This document shows, piece after piece, positions 38,184 through 47,147 of a stretch of DNA of 64,000 bases. Below the pieces are notes generated by a model, which saw nothing but the letters and a program-made list of their open reading frames with translations, did not search any database and was not told where the DNA came from. Source of the stretch: Diaphorobacter caeni (lineage in GTDB: Bacteria; Pseudomonadota; Gammaproteobacteria; Burkholderiales; Burkholderiaceae_C). Location of the stretch: the NCBI RefSeq assembly GCF_015354245.1, contig NZ_JADKYZ010000008.1, positions 248,001-312,000 on the forward strand, in the 5' to 3' direction. The position numbers were made by a program, and so were the translations under genes. The stretch's first letter is position 1. Each line of letters begins with the position of its first letter.

Positions 38184-39376
38184 TTGCATTGAGCGATCAA
38201 TTGGTTGGTTTTTGAAATCTGCGCAGCGATGTCGGGCGCGGATGCTGCCGCCTTCACCCAGCTCATGTCCTTGCTGGCGATCGCCGTGGCCAACCGCGTG
38301 AACATGCCGTTCCACGAGTCATAGAAGGCCGGAAAATCATCCACCCAAGTCTGTGTCGAAGGCACGACCTTGGTCTCGCCATTCTTGAGCGCCGTGTCGA
38401 GCCAGGTGGAGCCGAGCAGCGGCTGCTCGATGCGGAACTTGGCATAGGTGCCGTAGATGAAGCTCTCGCCCGCCGCCACCGATCCGAACTTCACCTTCTT
38501 GAGCCCGGTGAGATCGACCGAAATCGCGTAGTCCGGCTCGGGCAGCTTGAGGTTGAACACCGTGCCGTCAGCCACGCGCATGGGCAGCACATTGCCGACC
38601 GCATAGCCCTGCGAATACGGAATCAGCGGCACGCCTGCGCGCGTGGAGATCGCTTCGCTCACCATGTCCGCCGCCCATGTCTCGGCCATGCCTGGCTCGC
38701 TTTTCAGATAGCCCGGCAGGCTCGCCATCACGTCGGGGGCGAGCTTCACCTCGGTGACCTTGAGCAGCCTCGGCACCTGCGCCGGAATCGTCGCGCCTGC
38801 GAGCACGCCGGCGTATCGGCCGAAGATGCCCGGCTTGCCCGCCGCGCCCTCGTAGACGTTCTTCACGCGGGCATAGATTTCGGCCTGCGTGGGTTCGTGG
38901 TCGAACACGTCGATGAAGGCGAAGCTCACCGGGTACGAGCGCACCACGGTCATGCTCTTGAAGTCAAAGAACAATGCCTGTCCGCGAATCAGCACGAAGA
39001 GCTTGCGCAGCTTGCCGAAGTTCTCGACGGAGACCGTCTCGGAATTCACCACCAGCGAGGTGACGATGGCCTGATCGCGGCCTTTGAGCTCGTCGAGCAT
39101 GCCCTGCTCGATCTTGAGATGCTGCGAAGGCACGACCGCCAGATTGGCCGTGATGCGGCCATAGGCACGCTCGCCCGTCTGTTCCAGTTCTCGCTCGTAA
39201 GCGCGCGAGAACGGGAAGCGCTGATCGAGGCTCGCCGCATCGCCCGAATAGGCCAGACCCGCAAGCGTCACCGGTGTCTGCTCGGCATGCACGGTCGTCG
39301 CTGCCGTGATCGCCAAAATGAAAAACGCACAGACATGCCGCACGCCCGCGCGCAGCGCATTTCCAAACCGCTTCAA
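38180..39376 (-). CDS. Exported protein, first gene of the CsgG-like operon
   Basis: 398 residues, not recognised. I place the start at TTG 39376 because GGAGGGG lies 5 bases upstream and a signal peptide follows directly (CAFFILAITAATTVHA-E). The mature protein is a globular alpha/beta sequence with a FEI-like VSENFGKLRKLFVLIRGQALFFDF and SGTWLDTALKNGE-type segment; no catalytic signature seen. Four-base overlap with the next gene implies translational coupling. The promoter should lie in the AT-rich region around 39490-39540. Confidence 0.7.
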   Translation of the reverse strand: MKRFGNALRAGVRHVCAFFILAITAATTVHAEQTPVTLAGLAYSGDAASLDQRFPFSRAYERELEQTGERAYGRITANLAVVPSQHLKIEQGMLDELKGRDQAIVTSLVVNSETVSVENFGKLRKLFVLIRGQALFFDFKSMTVVRSYPVSFAFIDVFDHEPTQAEIYARVKNVYEGAAGKPGIFGRYAGVLAGATIPAQVPRLLKVTEVKLAPDVMASLPGYLKSEPGMAETWAADMVSEAISTRAGVPLIPYSQGYAVGNVLPMRVADGTVFNLKLPEPDYAISVDLTGLKKVKFGSVAAGESFIYGTYAKFRIEQPLLGSTWLDTALKNGETKVVPSTQTWVDDFPAFYDSWNGMFTRLATAIASKDMSWVKAAASAPDIAAQISKTNQLIAQCK

Positions 39377-39816
39377 GAGTACCCCTCCGTCATGGTCGGC
39401 AGCGTCCACGTGGCTGCCGATCACTTGTTCTGCATTGCGCCTCCGGTCATTGCGACCGGAAATCACGCTTGCTGTGTCGTCAATTGTAAGCATCAACAAG
39501 TTAATAACTTTACAAAAAACTACAAAACAACAGCTTGCCAGATCGATGTCAGCGCTCACCGACAGGCTGCTCCGCACCGCTCCGTAGCCTGCAGACCAGA
39601 GCATCCAAGCGCGCGCGATCCATGTCCTGCAAACAGCAAAGGACATGACATCCGCTGTCCGATACCCGTGCATGCGAGGAACAAGAAATGCACCACGGCA
39701 TGCGACCAACAGAGCGGTACCCCTTCCGCGTGCAGAATGCCGAGCCATGTGATGCCGAGGACGCCGACTGCGCACCCGACGCCGTCCGCCTCGGGCCACC
39801 GCAGAGGAGTCTTCGC
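39377..39816. other. Divergent intergenic region upstream of the CsgG-like operon
   Basis: 440 bp. AT-rich at 39481-39540, likely the operon promoter; a CCGGTC/GACCGG hairpin at 39443-39459 lies in its 5' region. No gene seen. Confidence 0.55.
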
Positions 39817-40245
39817 ATGCCCCACGCCACCTCGATTCTTTGGCCTCTGTTCGCGCTCGCCGCATGGACCCTGTGCATGGCACTGAACCTCGGCCTGCGC
39901 CGCGTGCGCGCCACCCTGCGCGGCGAAGCGGAGATCGCCCAGTTCGCCTGCGGCGAGTCGGGCCCGCTGCCCAGGGCCCTCATCCTCGCCAATCGCAACT
40001 ACATGAATTTGCTCGAACTGCCGATGCTGTTCTACGTGGTCTGCGTGATGAGCTATGCGACGGGCATGCGCAGCACTTGGCTGGTGACGCTGGCATGGGC
40101 CTATGTGGCGCTGCGCATGCTGCACAGCCTCGTGCACCTGAGCTACAACAACGTGCTGCATCGCTTCGCGCTGTTCGCGGCGAGCAATGTGATCCTCACG
40201 CTCTTGTGGCTGCTGCTCGCGCTCATGCTGCGCGCGCAGAGTTGA
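39817..40245 (+). CDS. MAPEG family membrane protein
   Basis: 142 residues with four hydrophobic segments. Contains the MAPEG-type ANRNYMNLLELPMLFY segment after the first helix and a conserved ALRMLHSLVHLSYNNVLHRF before the last. MAPEG proteins are glutathione-dependent or eicosanoid-type enzymes in eukaryotes; bacterial ones are mostly uncharacterised. GAGGAG precedes ATG 39817. Confidence 0.88.
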   Translation: MPHATSILWPLFALAAWTLCMALNLGLRRVRATLRGEAEIAQFACGESGPLPRALILANRNYMNLLELPMLFYVVCVMSYATGMRSTWLVTLAWAYVALRMLHSLVHLSYNNVLHRFALFAASNVILTLLWLLLALMLRAQS

Positions 40246-40250
40246 GCGCT

Positions 40251-41042
40251 TCAGCCGCGCCGCAACCTCGTGCGCAGCACCAGCGCGGTGGTCGTCAGCA
40301 TCGATGCGACGGTCGCCAGCAGCAGGCCGACCATCGGCTCCATGTGCTGCACGAACACCGCGACGCAGAAGCAGAACACGGCCAGACTGCAACCTCCGAG
40401 CAGCGCCGCATGCAGCGTCGCGATCACGCTGGCCGATCCGTAGCGCTCGTGGATGGTGGTTGCGATCACGGTGTAACCGATGGGAAAGGCGAGCAGAATG
40501 CCCGCGCTCGATGCGCCCAGCCAGCCCGAGGCCGTGGTGATCGACGCGACCATGACCCCCGCGAGCGCACCGCGCAGCAAAAGAAGCGGCCACCCTGCCT
40601 TGCCGCCAGTGCCGGCGGTGCGATCCACGAACGGACGACTCACTCGGATCGCGCCCCAGGTGACGACCACGAACAATGCCACGCCCAGCCAGAGATACGG
40701 CGGCAACATGCGACACAGCGCAGCGGTGATGACCCACGCGCCAAACGCGATCGCGAGACTCGCCAGCGGCCTGTGCCGACGTGAAGCGAAAAGATAGGCC
40801 AGCACGAAGGCCTGCGTCGCGGCCAGCGAGATCAGCGTGTAGGTGGCGGTGAGCGAGACGAAATCGACGGGCGCCTGCCGCACCAGAAAGAAGAAGGCCG
40901 GCCCCATCACCATCGGCAGACCGGCGAGCGCGCCACCGATGATCGGGCCGAAAGCGCCGACGGACCATGACACGCCGATCACCACGATGGCGGTGCAGAG
41001 CATCCGGATCAGCAGCGCAGCATTGACCGAGAAATGCTCCAT
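40251..41042 (-). CDS. Unknown integral membrane protein
   Basis: 263 residues, about eight hydrophobic segments (first at 10-30, VSWSVGAFGPIIGGALAGLP between the first two) and a GWLGASSAGILLAFPIGYTV stretch. No family recognised and no catalytic residues seen. Convergent with the MAPEG gene (5-bp gap) and located 60 bp after the GntR gene stop, same strand; it could be cotranscribed with the regulator. Confidence 0.75.
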   Translation of the reverse strand: MEHFSVNAALLIRMLCTAIVVIGVSWSVGAFGPIIGGALAGLPMVMGPAFFFLVRQAPVDFVSLTATYTLISLAATQAFVLAYLFASRRHRPLASLAIAFGAWVITAALCRMLPPYLWLGVALFVVVTWGAIRVSRPFVDRTAGTGGKAGWPLLLLRGALAGVMVASITTASGWLGASSAGILLAFPIGYTVIATTIHERYGSASVIATLHAALLGGCSLAVFCFCVAVFVQHMEPMVGLLLATVASMLTTTALVLRTRLRRG

Positions 41043-41102
41043 GCGGTTCAGCGAATGAGTGCGGTGAGCCGGCAGTGGCCCGAGAGGTGATGGGCCACGG
41101 CG

Positions 41103-41792
41103 TCAGCGGCGCCCAAGAAGCGCCTGCCGGAACGACAGAATGTGGAACTTGACCGCCTCTTCCGCCCTGTCCGCATCGCCGCTTGCAAGCGCCTCGAGAA
41201 TGTTCTGATGCTCGTCGTGCACCTCGGTCACATGACCCGCCGTCGACAGCGAAATCGCCCAGAAGCGCTGCGAGCGCGCATGCAGCACGCGCAGCACTTC
41301 GATCAGCACGGGGTTGCGCGAAGCATCGGCGATCTGCTCATGGAACTGCCGGTCGCAGTCCATCATCCGTGCAACGTCACGCGCCGCCACCGCTTCGTCA
41401 AAAGAGCGGGCAGTGGCCCGCAGCACCGTGATTTCGGCAGCCGTGATGTGCCGCGCCGACAGCCGCGCGCACAGGCATTCGTTGACTACCCGCACATCGA
41501 TCATGTTGAGCGCATCGTCGATGGACAGCGGCGCCACCATCACGCCCTTGCGCGGAATGATCTGCACCAGCCCCTCGGTCGCGAGGCGATGCAGCGCGTG
41601 ATTGAGCGGCGTGCGCCCCAGCGCCATGTCGGCCATCAGCGTGGCGGTGTTGAGGTACTCGCCGGGCTTGTAGATCAGCGTGGTGAGACGGTGCTTGAGC
41701 TTGGTGTAGGCCAGCTCGTTCTGCGACAAGCCCGAACCCGCCTCGAACGAAGACGCATCTTTCACATCAGGATCCAACGGGGTCACCAACAC
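41103..41792 (-). CDS. GntR-family regulator with FCD domain
   Basis: 229 residues. N-terminal winged helix (LKHRLTTLIYKPGEYLN, ALGRTPLNHALHRLATEGLVQIIPRKGVMV) and C-terminal FCD ligand domain with the metal-site pattern D...H...H (CDRQFHEQI and VHDEHQNIL). The start is uncertain: I use GTG 41792 because GGAG lies 5 bases upstream; GTG at 41786 and 41807 also fit. Divergent from the TRAP transporter cluster and probably its repressor; ligand would be the imported compound or a product. Confidence 0.88.
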   Translation of the reverse strand: MLVTPLDPDVKDASSFEAGSGLSQNELAYTKLKHRLTTLIYKPGEYLNTATLMADMALGRTPLNHALHRLATEGLVQIIPRKGVMVAPLSIDDALNMIDVRVVNECLCARLSARHITAAEITVLRATARSFDEAVAARDVARMMDCDRQFHEQIADASRNPVLIEVLRVLHARSQRFWAISLSTAGHVTEVHDEHQNILEALASGDADRAEEAVKFHILSFRQALLGRR

Positions 41793-41892
41793 AAGAACTC
41801 CGAACACCGGTCAACCGAACATGCGGCGAATCATATCCGAGATGCCCGGCGATTTCTGGCATGAAATTCGCTTGATATAGCGTTAATACTGA

Positions 41893-41906
41893 TGTGAAAT
41901 TTCACA
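41893..41906. promoter_or_regulatory. Candidate GntR operator
   Basis: Perfect 14-bp palindrome TGTGAAATTTCACA between the divergent GntR gene and the TRAP cluster, near a weak TTGATA (41872-41877) with a possible -10 inside the palindrome. A related half site (ATGAAATTCG) lies at 41861. Confidence 0.6.
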
Positions 41907-41974
41907 GCTGCACCACAATGGCGCGACACGCACATCAGCGGTGCAATTCAATTCCCAAAACGAAAGGACTTGTC

Positions 41975-43021
41975 ATGAAACGCCTTCTTCCTCTCGCCGT
42001 ACTGGCAGCCAGCGCCCTCGCCGCCCCCCTGAGCCATGCACAGGAATACCCAGCGACCAAGCTCAAGGTCGTGGGTGGTCTGAGCAATCTGAGCCTCTAC
42101 AACGAGTTCGAGAAGCCGTTCTGGACCACGACCATCCCCAAGGCCTCCGGCGGCAAGGTCACTGCCGACATCAAGGGCTTCAACGAGATGGGTCTCAAGG
42201 GCCCCGAGCTGATCCGTCTGATGTCCCAGGGCGTGATCGAGTTCGGCACCTCCACCCTTGCCTACTTCGCGGCCGACAATCCAATCAACGAAGCCATCGA
42301 CCTCGCCGGTCTCGCGCCCGACGTGAAGACCGCACGTGCCGTGACCGACTCCTTCGAGCCGATGTACGCCAAGTTCTACGCGCAGTCCGGCGTCAAGGTG
42401 CTGGGCATGTCCACCTATCCGGCACAGGTGCTGTTCTGCAATGCGGACATGAAGAGCCTCGCAGACGTGAAGGGCAAGAAGGTGCGCACCAGCAGCCGCA
42501 CCCAGGCGGAATTCGTCGAGGCGCTCGGCGGCTCCAGCGTCACCATGGCCTTCGGTGAAGTGGTTCCCGCGCTGCAGAACAAGGTGGTGGATTGCGCCAT
42601 CACCGGCTCGCTCTCGGGCTACTCGGCCAAGTGGTACGAGGTGTCCACGCACCTGTACGCGCTGCCCGTCAACTGGAATCAGCAGATCCACGCCGTCAAC
42701 CAGAAGGCGTGGGACAAGCTCAACCCCAACGTGCAGAAGCTCATCACCACGCAGTTCAAGACCATGGTGGACGACATCTGGGCTGCCGCCGGCAAGCAAA
42801 CGCAGGAAGGCTATGACTGCAACACCGGCGCCGCCGCCTGCACCAACCCGGTGAAGGGCAAGATGGTTCTGGTCCAGCCGACCGATGCCGACCGCGCGCT
42901 GCTCAAGAAGGTGCTCGCCGAGTCCGTGCTGCCCAAGTGGGCCGCTCGCTGCAGCGCTCAATGCGTGACCGACTTCAACGCCACCGTGGGCAAGGTGGTC
43001 GGTCTGACGGCCAAGAAGTAA
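41975..43021 (+). CDS. TRAP transporter substrate-binding protein (DctP-type)
   Basis: 348 residues. Signal peptide (APLSHAQ), then a DctP-fold binding protein (FNEMGLKGPELIRLMSQGVIEFGTSTLAYF; KGKKVRTSSRTQAEFVEALGGSSV with the carboxylate-binding Arg expected of TRAP receptors; FGEVVPALQNKVVDCAITGSLSG). Two Cys pairs in the last 70 residues. AAAGGA precedes ATG 41975. First gene of the cluster with membrane subunits 80 bp downstream. Confidence 0.93.
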   Translation: MKRLLPLAVLAASALAAPLSHAQEYPATKLKVVGGLSNLSLYNEFEKPFWTTTIPKASGGKVTADIKGFNEMGLKGPELIRLMSQGVIEFGTSTLAYFAADNPINEAIDLAGLAPDVKTARAVTDSFEPMYAKFYAQSGVKVLGMSTYPAQVLFCNADMKSLADVKGKKVRTSSRTQAEFVEALGGSSVTMAFGEVVPALQNKVVDCAITGSLSGYSAKWYEVSTHLYALPVNWNQQIHAVNQKAWDKLNPNVQKLITTQFKTMVDDIWAAAGKQTQEGYDCNTGAAACTNPVKGKMVLVQPTDADRALLKKVLAESVLPKWAARCSAQCVTDFNATVGKVVGLTAKK

Positions 43022-43101
43022 ATCTTCCGTCGCACCGTTTTTCCATTGCTTGATTTGAAAGCGGCGGCTCAGTCCGCCGCGTATTTTTCGGGATCGGAGT
43101 C

Positions 43102-43734
43102 ATGAACTCACCCTCTCCTTCACCCCTTTCCTGGGCGCCGCTGCGCTGGGCCAATGCCCTGTCGCGCATCGCCGTCTGGGCCGGTGGCGCGCTCACCCTG
43201 GCGAGCGTGCTGCTGATTTCGTTTGACGTGCTCGCACGCAAGTTCCTCGGCTTCAACACCGGCGGCGCGGACGAGCTTTCCAGCTACGCGTTCGCCATCA
43301 GCACCACCTGGTCGCTGGCCTTCGCCACGCTGCAGCGCGCCAACGTGCGCGTGGACGTGCTCTATCAAACGCTGCCGCTGCGCCTGTGCGCGATCCTCGA
43401 CTGGATCTCGCTGGTCGCGCTCGGCGTGTTCATGACCTACCTGACCTGGTATGCGATGGACGTGGTCACCGCATCGTGGGTGCAGAAGTCCGCCGCCAAC
43501 ACCACGATGGCGACACCGCTGTGGATTCCTCAGGGCCTGTGGTTCATCGGCCTCGTGTGGATGTGCATCGTGCTCGCGCTGATGCTGGTACGTGCCTCGA
43601 CCGCCATCGTCACCGGTGATCTCGACACGGTGAAAGCCTTGTGCGGCGTGCGCTCCGCACAGGAAGAAGCCGACGAGGAGGCCGCATCGGGCGAACGTCT
43701 CATCAACGCAGAACGCCAAGGAGCACGCGCATGA
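43102..43734 (+). CDS. TRAP transporter small permease (DctQ-type)
   Basis: 210 residues with four hydrophobic segments and the DctQ features FDVLARKFLGFNTGGADELSSY and TPLWIPQGLWFIG. Pairs with the DctM subunit, whose start overlaps the stop (ATGA). Energy comes from a sodium gradient. Confidence 0.92.
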   Translation: MNSPSPSPLSWAPLRWANALSRIAVWAGGALTLASVLLISFDVLARKFLGFNTGGADELSSYAFAISTTWSLAFATLQRANVRVDVLYQTLPLRLCAILDWISLVALGVFMTYLTWYAMDVVTASWVQKSAANTTMATPLWIPQGLWFIGLVWMCIVLALMLVRASTAIVTGDLDTVKALCGVRSAQEEADEEAASGERLINAERQGARA

Positions 43735-45014
43735 TCGCCACCGCTCTCATCTTGCTGCTCGTGCTCATCGGCCTGAGCATTCCCGTCGGCGCGGCACTGG
43801 GCGTGCTGGGCCTCACGCTCGATCCGCTGTTCTCCATGCTGCCGCTGTCACGCGCGCTCGGCGAGCTGTCCTGGAGCGCCAACAACGAGTTCCTGCTCGT
43901 CGCGATTCCGCTGTTCATCATGCTCGGCGAAGTGCTGCTGCGTGCCGGTTTCGCCGAAAAGATGTACGGCTCGATGGCGCTGTGGCTGTCGTGGCTGCCG
44001 GGCGGTCTCATGCACGCCAACATCGGTGCGTCCACGCTGTTCTCGGCCACATCGGGTTCGAGCGTCGCGACTGCGGCCACCGTCGGCACCGTCGCGCTTC
44101 CCCAGATCAAGCGCTACGGCTACAACGAGCCGCTGTTCCTCGGCAGCCTGGCCGCCGGCGGCACGCTCGGGATTCTGATTCCGCCATCGATCAACCTCGT
44201 GATCTACGGCGTGCTCACCAACTCGTCGGTGCCCAAGCTCTACCTCGCGGGCATCATCCCCGGCTTCGCGATGGCACTGCTGTTCATCGTGACCATCGTG
44301 ATCGCCTGCCTGATCAAGCCCAAGTGGGGCGGCCAGAAGATCCATGCGACCTGGGGCGCGCGCTTCAAGAGCCTGGTCCACCTCGGCCCGCCGCTGGTGA
44401 TCTTTCTGCTGGTCGTCGGCTCGATCTACGCAGGTCTTGCCACGCCCACCGAAGCCGCCGCCCTCGGCGTGCTCGGTGCGCTGATTCTGGCGGCCTGGTT
44501 CCGCAAGCTGTCGTGGAACATGCTGCGCGAGTGCATCGAAGGCACCATGCGTTCGACCGCGATGATCATGCTGATCGTGATCGCTGCGGGTTTCCTGAAC
44601 TTCGTGATGTCCGCTACTGGACTCACCTCGGCCATCACCGACTCCATCACCGGCCTCGGCTTCTCGCCTGGCTGGATGCTGCTGGTCCTCGTGATCTTCT
44701 ATCTGGTGCTGGGCTGCTTCATGGAAACGCTGTCGATGATGATCACCACGATCCCCATCGTCGCGCCCATCATGATCGCGCTCGGCTACGACCCGATCTG
44801 GCTCGGCATCGTGATCATCATTCTGGTCGAAGCCGCGCTCATCACGCCGCCCGTGGGACTGAACCTCTTCGTGGTTCAGAGCCTGCGCAAATCCGGCTCC
44901 ATGAACGACGTCATCATCGGCTCGCTGCCGTTCGTCGCCGCCATGTTCGTGATGCTGCTTCTGCTCGCACTGGTGCCTGATCTCGCCCTGTGGCTGCCCA
45001 CCGTCTTCGGTTGA
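43731..45014 (+). CDS. TRAP transporter large permease (DctM-type)
   Basis: 427 residues, about 12 membrane segments. Typical DctM features: LFIMLGEVLLRAGFAEKMY, the SGSSVATAATVGTVALPQIKRYGYNEPLFLGSLAAGGTLGILIPPSI region, and MMITTIPIVAPIM near the end. ATG 43731 overlaps the DctQ stop. The DUF2848 gene follows after 20 bp. Confidence 0.94.
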   Translation: MIATALILLLVLIGLSIPVGAALGVLGLTLDPLFSMLPLSRALGELSWSANNEFLLVAIPLFIMLGEVLLRAGFAEKMYGSMALWLSWLPGGLMHANIGASTLFSATSGSSVATAATVGTVALPQIKRYGYNEPLFLGSLAAGGTLGILIPPSINLVIYGVLTNSSVPKLYLAGIIPGFAMALLFIVTIVIACLIKPKWGGQKIHATWGARFKSLVHLGPPLVIFLLVVGSIYAGLATPTEAAALGVLGALILAAWFRKLSWNMLRECIEGTMRSTAMIMLIVIAAGFLNFVMSATGLTSAITDSITGLGFSPGWMLLVLVIFYLVLGCFMETLSMMITTIPIVAPIMIALGYDPIWLGIVIIILVEAALITPPVGLNLFVVQSLRKSGSMNDVIIGSLPFVAAMFVMLLLLALVPDLALWLPTVFG

Positions 45015-45034
45015 ACCTATTCAGATTTTTTCAA

Positions 45035-45727
45035 ATGCAAGCTCAATTCAACATCCAATCCCAAGGTGCCACCCGCGCCCTCTCGCTCAACATCCACACG
45101 CTCATCGTCGCGGGCTGGGCCGGTCGTGACATCGCTGCCATCGAGCACCACATCGAAGAGCTCGCCGAGCTCGGCGTGCCGCGCCCGAGCAGCGTGCCTC
45201 TGTACTACCGCATCGGCCGCAACCAACTGGTGCAGGACGCAGAGATACAGGTCGTCGGCCCACATTCGTCGGGCGAAATCGAGGCGCTCGTGTTCGCCGC
45301 CGAAGGCAAGCTGTTCGTCGGCATCTCGTCGGACCACACCGACCGCAAGCTCGAAGCCCACAGCGTTGCGCTGTCCAAGCAGGTCTGCGCCAAGCCCGCC
45401 GGCACCGATGCATGGGAGCTTGCCGAGGTCGAAGCGCATTGGGATGAACTCATCGTACGCTCGTGGATCGAGGAAGACGGCCAGCGCGTGCTGTACCAGG
45501 AAGGATCGCTCTCCACCCTGCGCCCACCGCGCGAGCTGATCGCGGGCTACCTCAAGGACAGCGGCCAGACGAGCTTCACCGACGGCACCGCGATGACTTG
45601 CGGCACCGTCGCGGCCATCGGCGGAATCCGCGCATCGACCACCTTCGAAATGGAGTTGTACGATCCACGTCTGAACCGCTCGCTGAAGCATCGCTACACC
45701 TCGCAGATTCTTCCCGAAGTGGCCTGA
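45035..45727 (+). CDS. DUF2848 family protein
   Basis: 230 residues. Matches the DUF2848 pattern: NIHTLIVAGWAGRD, VPLYYRIGRNQLVQDAEIQVVG, SSDHTDRKLEAHSVALSKQVCAKPAG and FTDGTAMTCGTVAAIGGI. These proteins occur beside amidases and transporters and may be hydrolases of the fumarylacetoacetase-like fold; activity unproven. Start ATG 45035 lies 20 bp after DctM; the amidase starts 20 bp downstream. Confidence 0.85.
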   Translation: MQAQFNIQSQGATRALSLNIHTLIVAGWAGRDIAAIEHHIEELAELGVPRPSSVPLYYRIGRNQLVQDAEIQVVGPHSSGEIEALVFAAEGKLFVGISSDHTDRKLEAHSVALSKQVCAKPAGTDAWELAEVEAHWDELIVRSWIEEDGQRVLYQEGSLSTLRPPRELIAGYLKDSGQTSFTDGTAMTCGTVAAIGGIRASTTFEMELYDPRLNRSLKHRYTSQILPEVA

Positions 45728-45747
45728 TCAACCAAGGAAGACAAGAC

Positions 45748-47058
45748 ATGCACCACAGTTCCGTCAAGCGCACCGAGCAGACGCTCGCAGCCATCCAGGA
45801 CGCAGGCGACGAAGGCCGCCGCATCTTCACCCATGTGTATGAGCAGGCGGCGCTCGCCGCCGCGCGTGCCTCTGACGAGCGCGCGCGAAGCGACATCTCG
45901 CTCGGCCCGCTCGACGGACGCATCGTCTCCGTCAAGGACCTCTACGACATCGCGGGCGAGACCACCACCGCCGGCTCCGCCGTGCTGAAGACCGCTGCAC
46001 CAGCCACGCAGGATGCGCTGATCGTCCAGCGTCTGCGCCAGGCCGGTGCCGTCATCATCGGCAAGACCAACATGACCGAGTTCGCGTTCTCGGGCATCGG
46101 CATCAATCCGCACTACGGCACCCCAGGCAACGCCCGCGACGTCACGCGCATTCCCGGTGGTTCCTCGTCCGGCGCGGGCGTGGCCGTCGCGCGTGGTCTG
46201 TCGGAGATCTCGATTGGTTCCGACACCGGCGGCTCGGTGCGCATTCCCTCCGCGTTGAACGGCGTGACCGGCCTGAAGCCCACGCAAGTCCGTGTGCCGC
46301 GCGATGGCGCCTTTCCGCTGTCGTTCAGCCTGGACAGCGTGGGCCCGCTCGCCCGCAGCGTGCTGGACTGCGCGCAGGCCGACGCCGTGATGAGCGCCCA
46401 GCCCCTGACCGCCCTTCCCACGCGCGAGGTGCGCGGCCTGCGCGTCGGCATTCCACGCGGGCTGCTGTTCACCCAGACCGAGGCCGCCGTGCAGACCGCG
46501 TTCGATCAGGTGATCGCCGAGCTCGCGCGCAGCGGCAGCCGCGTGGAGGACATGCAGCTCGACGACTGGTGTGCAGCCCCCTTCAAGCTGCAGGAAAAAG
46601 GTACGCTGATCGCCGCAGAGGCCGCACACATCCATGCCGAGACGCTGTCGACGCAGCCGGATGCCATCGACCCCTTCGTGCTCGCCCGCATCCAGCGCGG
46701 CGAGACGATTGCCGCCGCGCATTACGTCGCCGTGCAGCGCGCCCGCGCCCAACTGCAGCAGACACTGGACGCCCGCATCGCCGACTGCGACGTGCTGATG
46801 CTGCCCACCGTCGCCATGGTCGCGCCGCGCATTGCCGATCTGTCCGATGCCGACGCCTTCAACCAGGCCAACATGCTGGTGCTGCGCAACACCTCGGTGT
46901 TCAACTTCTACGACCTGCCCGCCATGTCGCTGCCGATCCACGTCGGCGCCAACGCACTGCCCGTGGGCCTGATGGTCGTCGGTCAGCGCGGACGTGACCG
47001 TGATCTGCTGGCGATCTGCGCGGCGCTGCAGTCGCAGGTCTCGGCACTGAAGCTGTAA
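45748..47058 (+). CDS. Amidase signature enzyme
   Basis: 436 residues. The Ser-cisSer-Lys triad of the amidase signature family is K63 (SVKDLYD), S139 (PGGSSSGAG) and S163 (GSDTGGSVRIP). Hydrolyses an amide bond in a compound presumably brought in by the adjacent TRAP transporter. Start ATG 45748 follows AAGGAAG. A terminator follows, so the cluster DctPQM-DUF2848-amidase is one transcript. Confidence 0.94.
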   Translation: MHHSSVKRTEQTLAAIQDAGDEGRRIFTHVYEQAALAAARASDERARSDISLGPLDGRIVSVKDLYDIAGETTTAGSAVLKTAAPATQDALIVQRLRQAGAVIIGKTNMTEFAFSGIGINPHYGTPGNARDVTRIPGGSSSGAGVAVARGLSEISIGSDTGGSVRIPSALNGVTGLKPTQVRVPRDGAFPLSFSLDSVGPLARSVLDCAQADAVMSAQPLTALPTREVRGLRVGIPRGLLFTQTEAAVQTAFDQVIAELARSGSRVEDMQLDDWCAAPFKLQEKGTLIAAEAAHIHAETLSTQPDAIDPFVLARIQRGETIAAAHYVAVQRARAQLQQTLDARIADCDVLMLPTVAMVAPRIADLSDADAFNQANMLVLRNTSVFNFYDLPAMSLPIHVGANALPVGLMVVGQRGRDRDLLAICAALQSQVSALKL

Positions 47059-47082
47059 GCCTCCTCGCCAGCCGAAAGCCGC

Positions 47083-47116
47083 AAGCCCGTGCCCGTTTTG
47101 GTCGCGGGCTTTTTTT
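47083..47116 (+). terminator. Terminator after the amidase gene
   Basis: AAGCCCG pairs with CGGGCTT (47105-47111) across a 15-base loop, then TTTTTTT. Confidence 0.8.
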
Positions 47117-47147
47117 CGCACTTCCACCTCCATCATCAAACCGCGCC

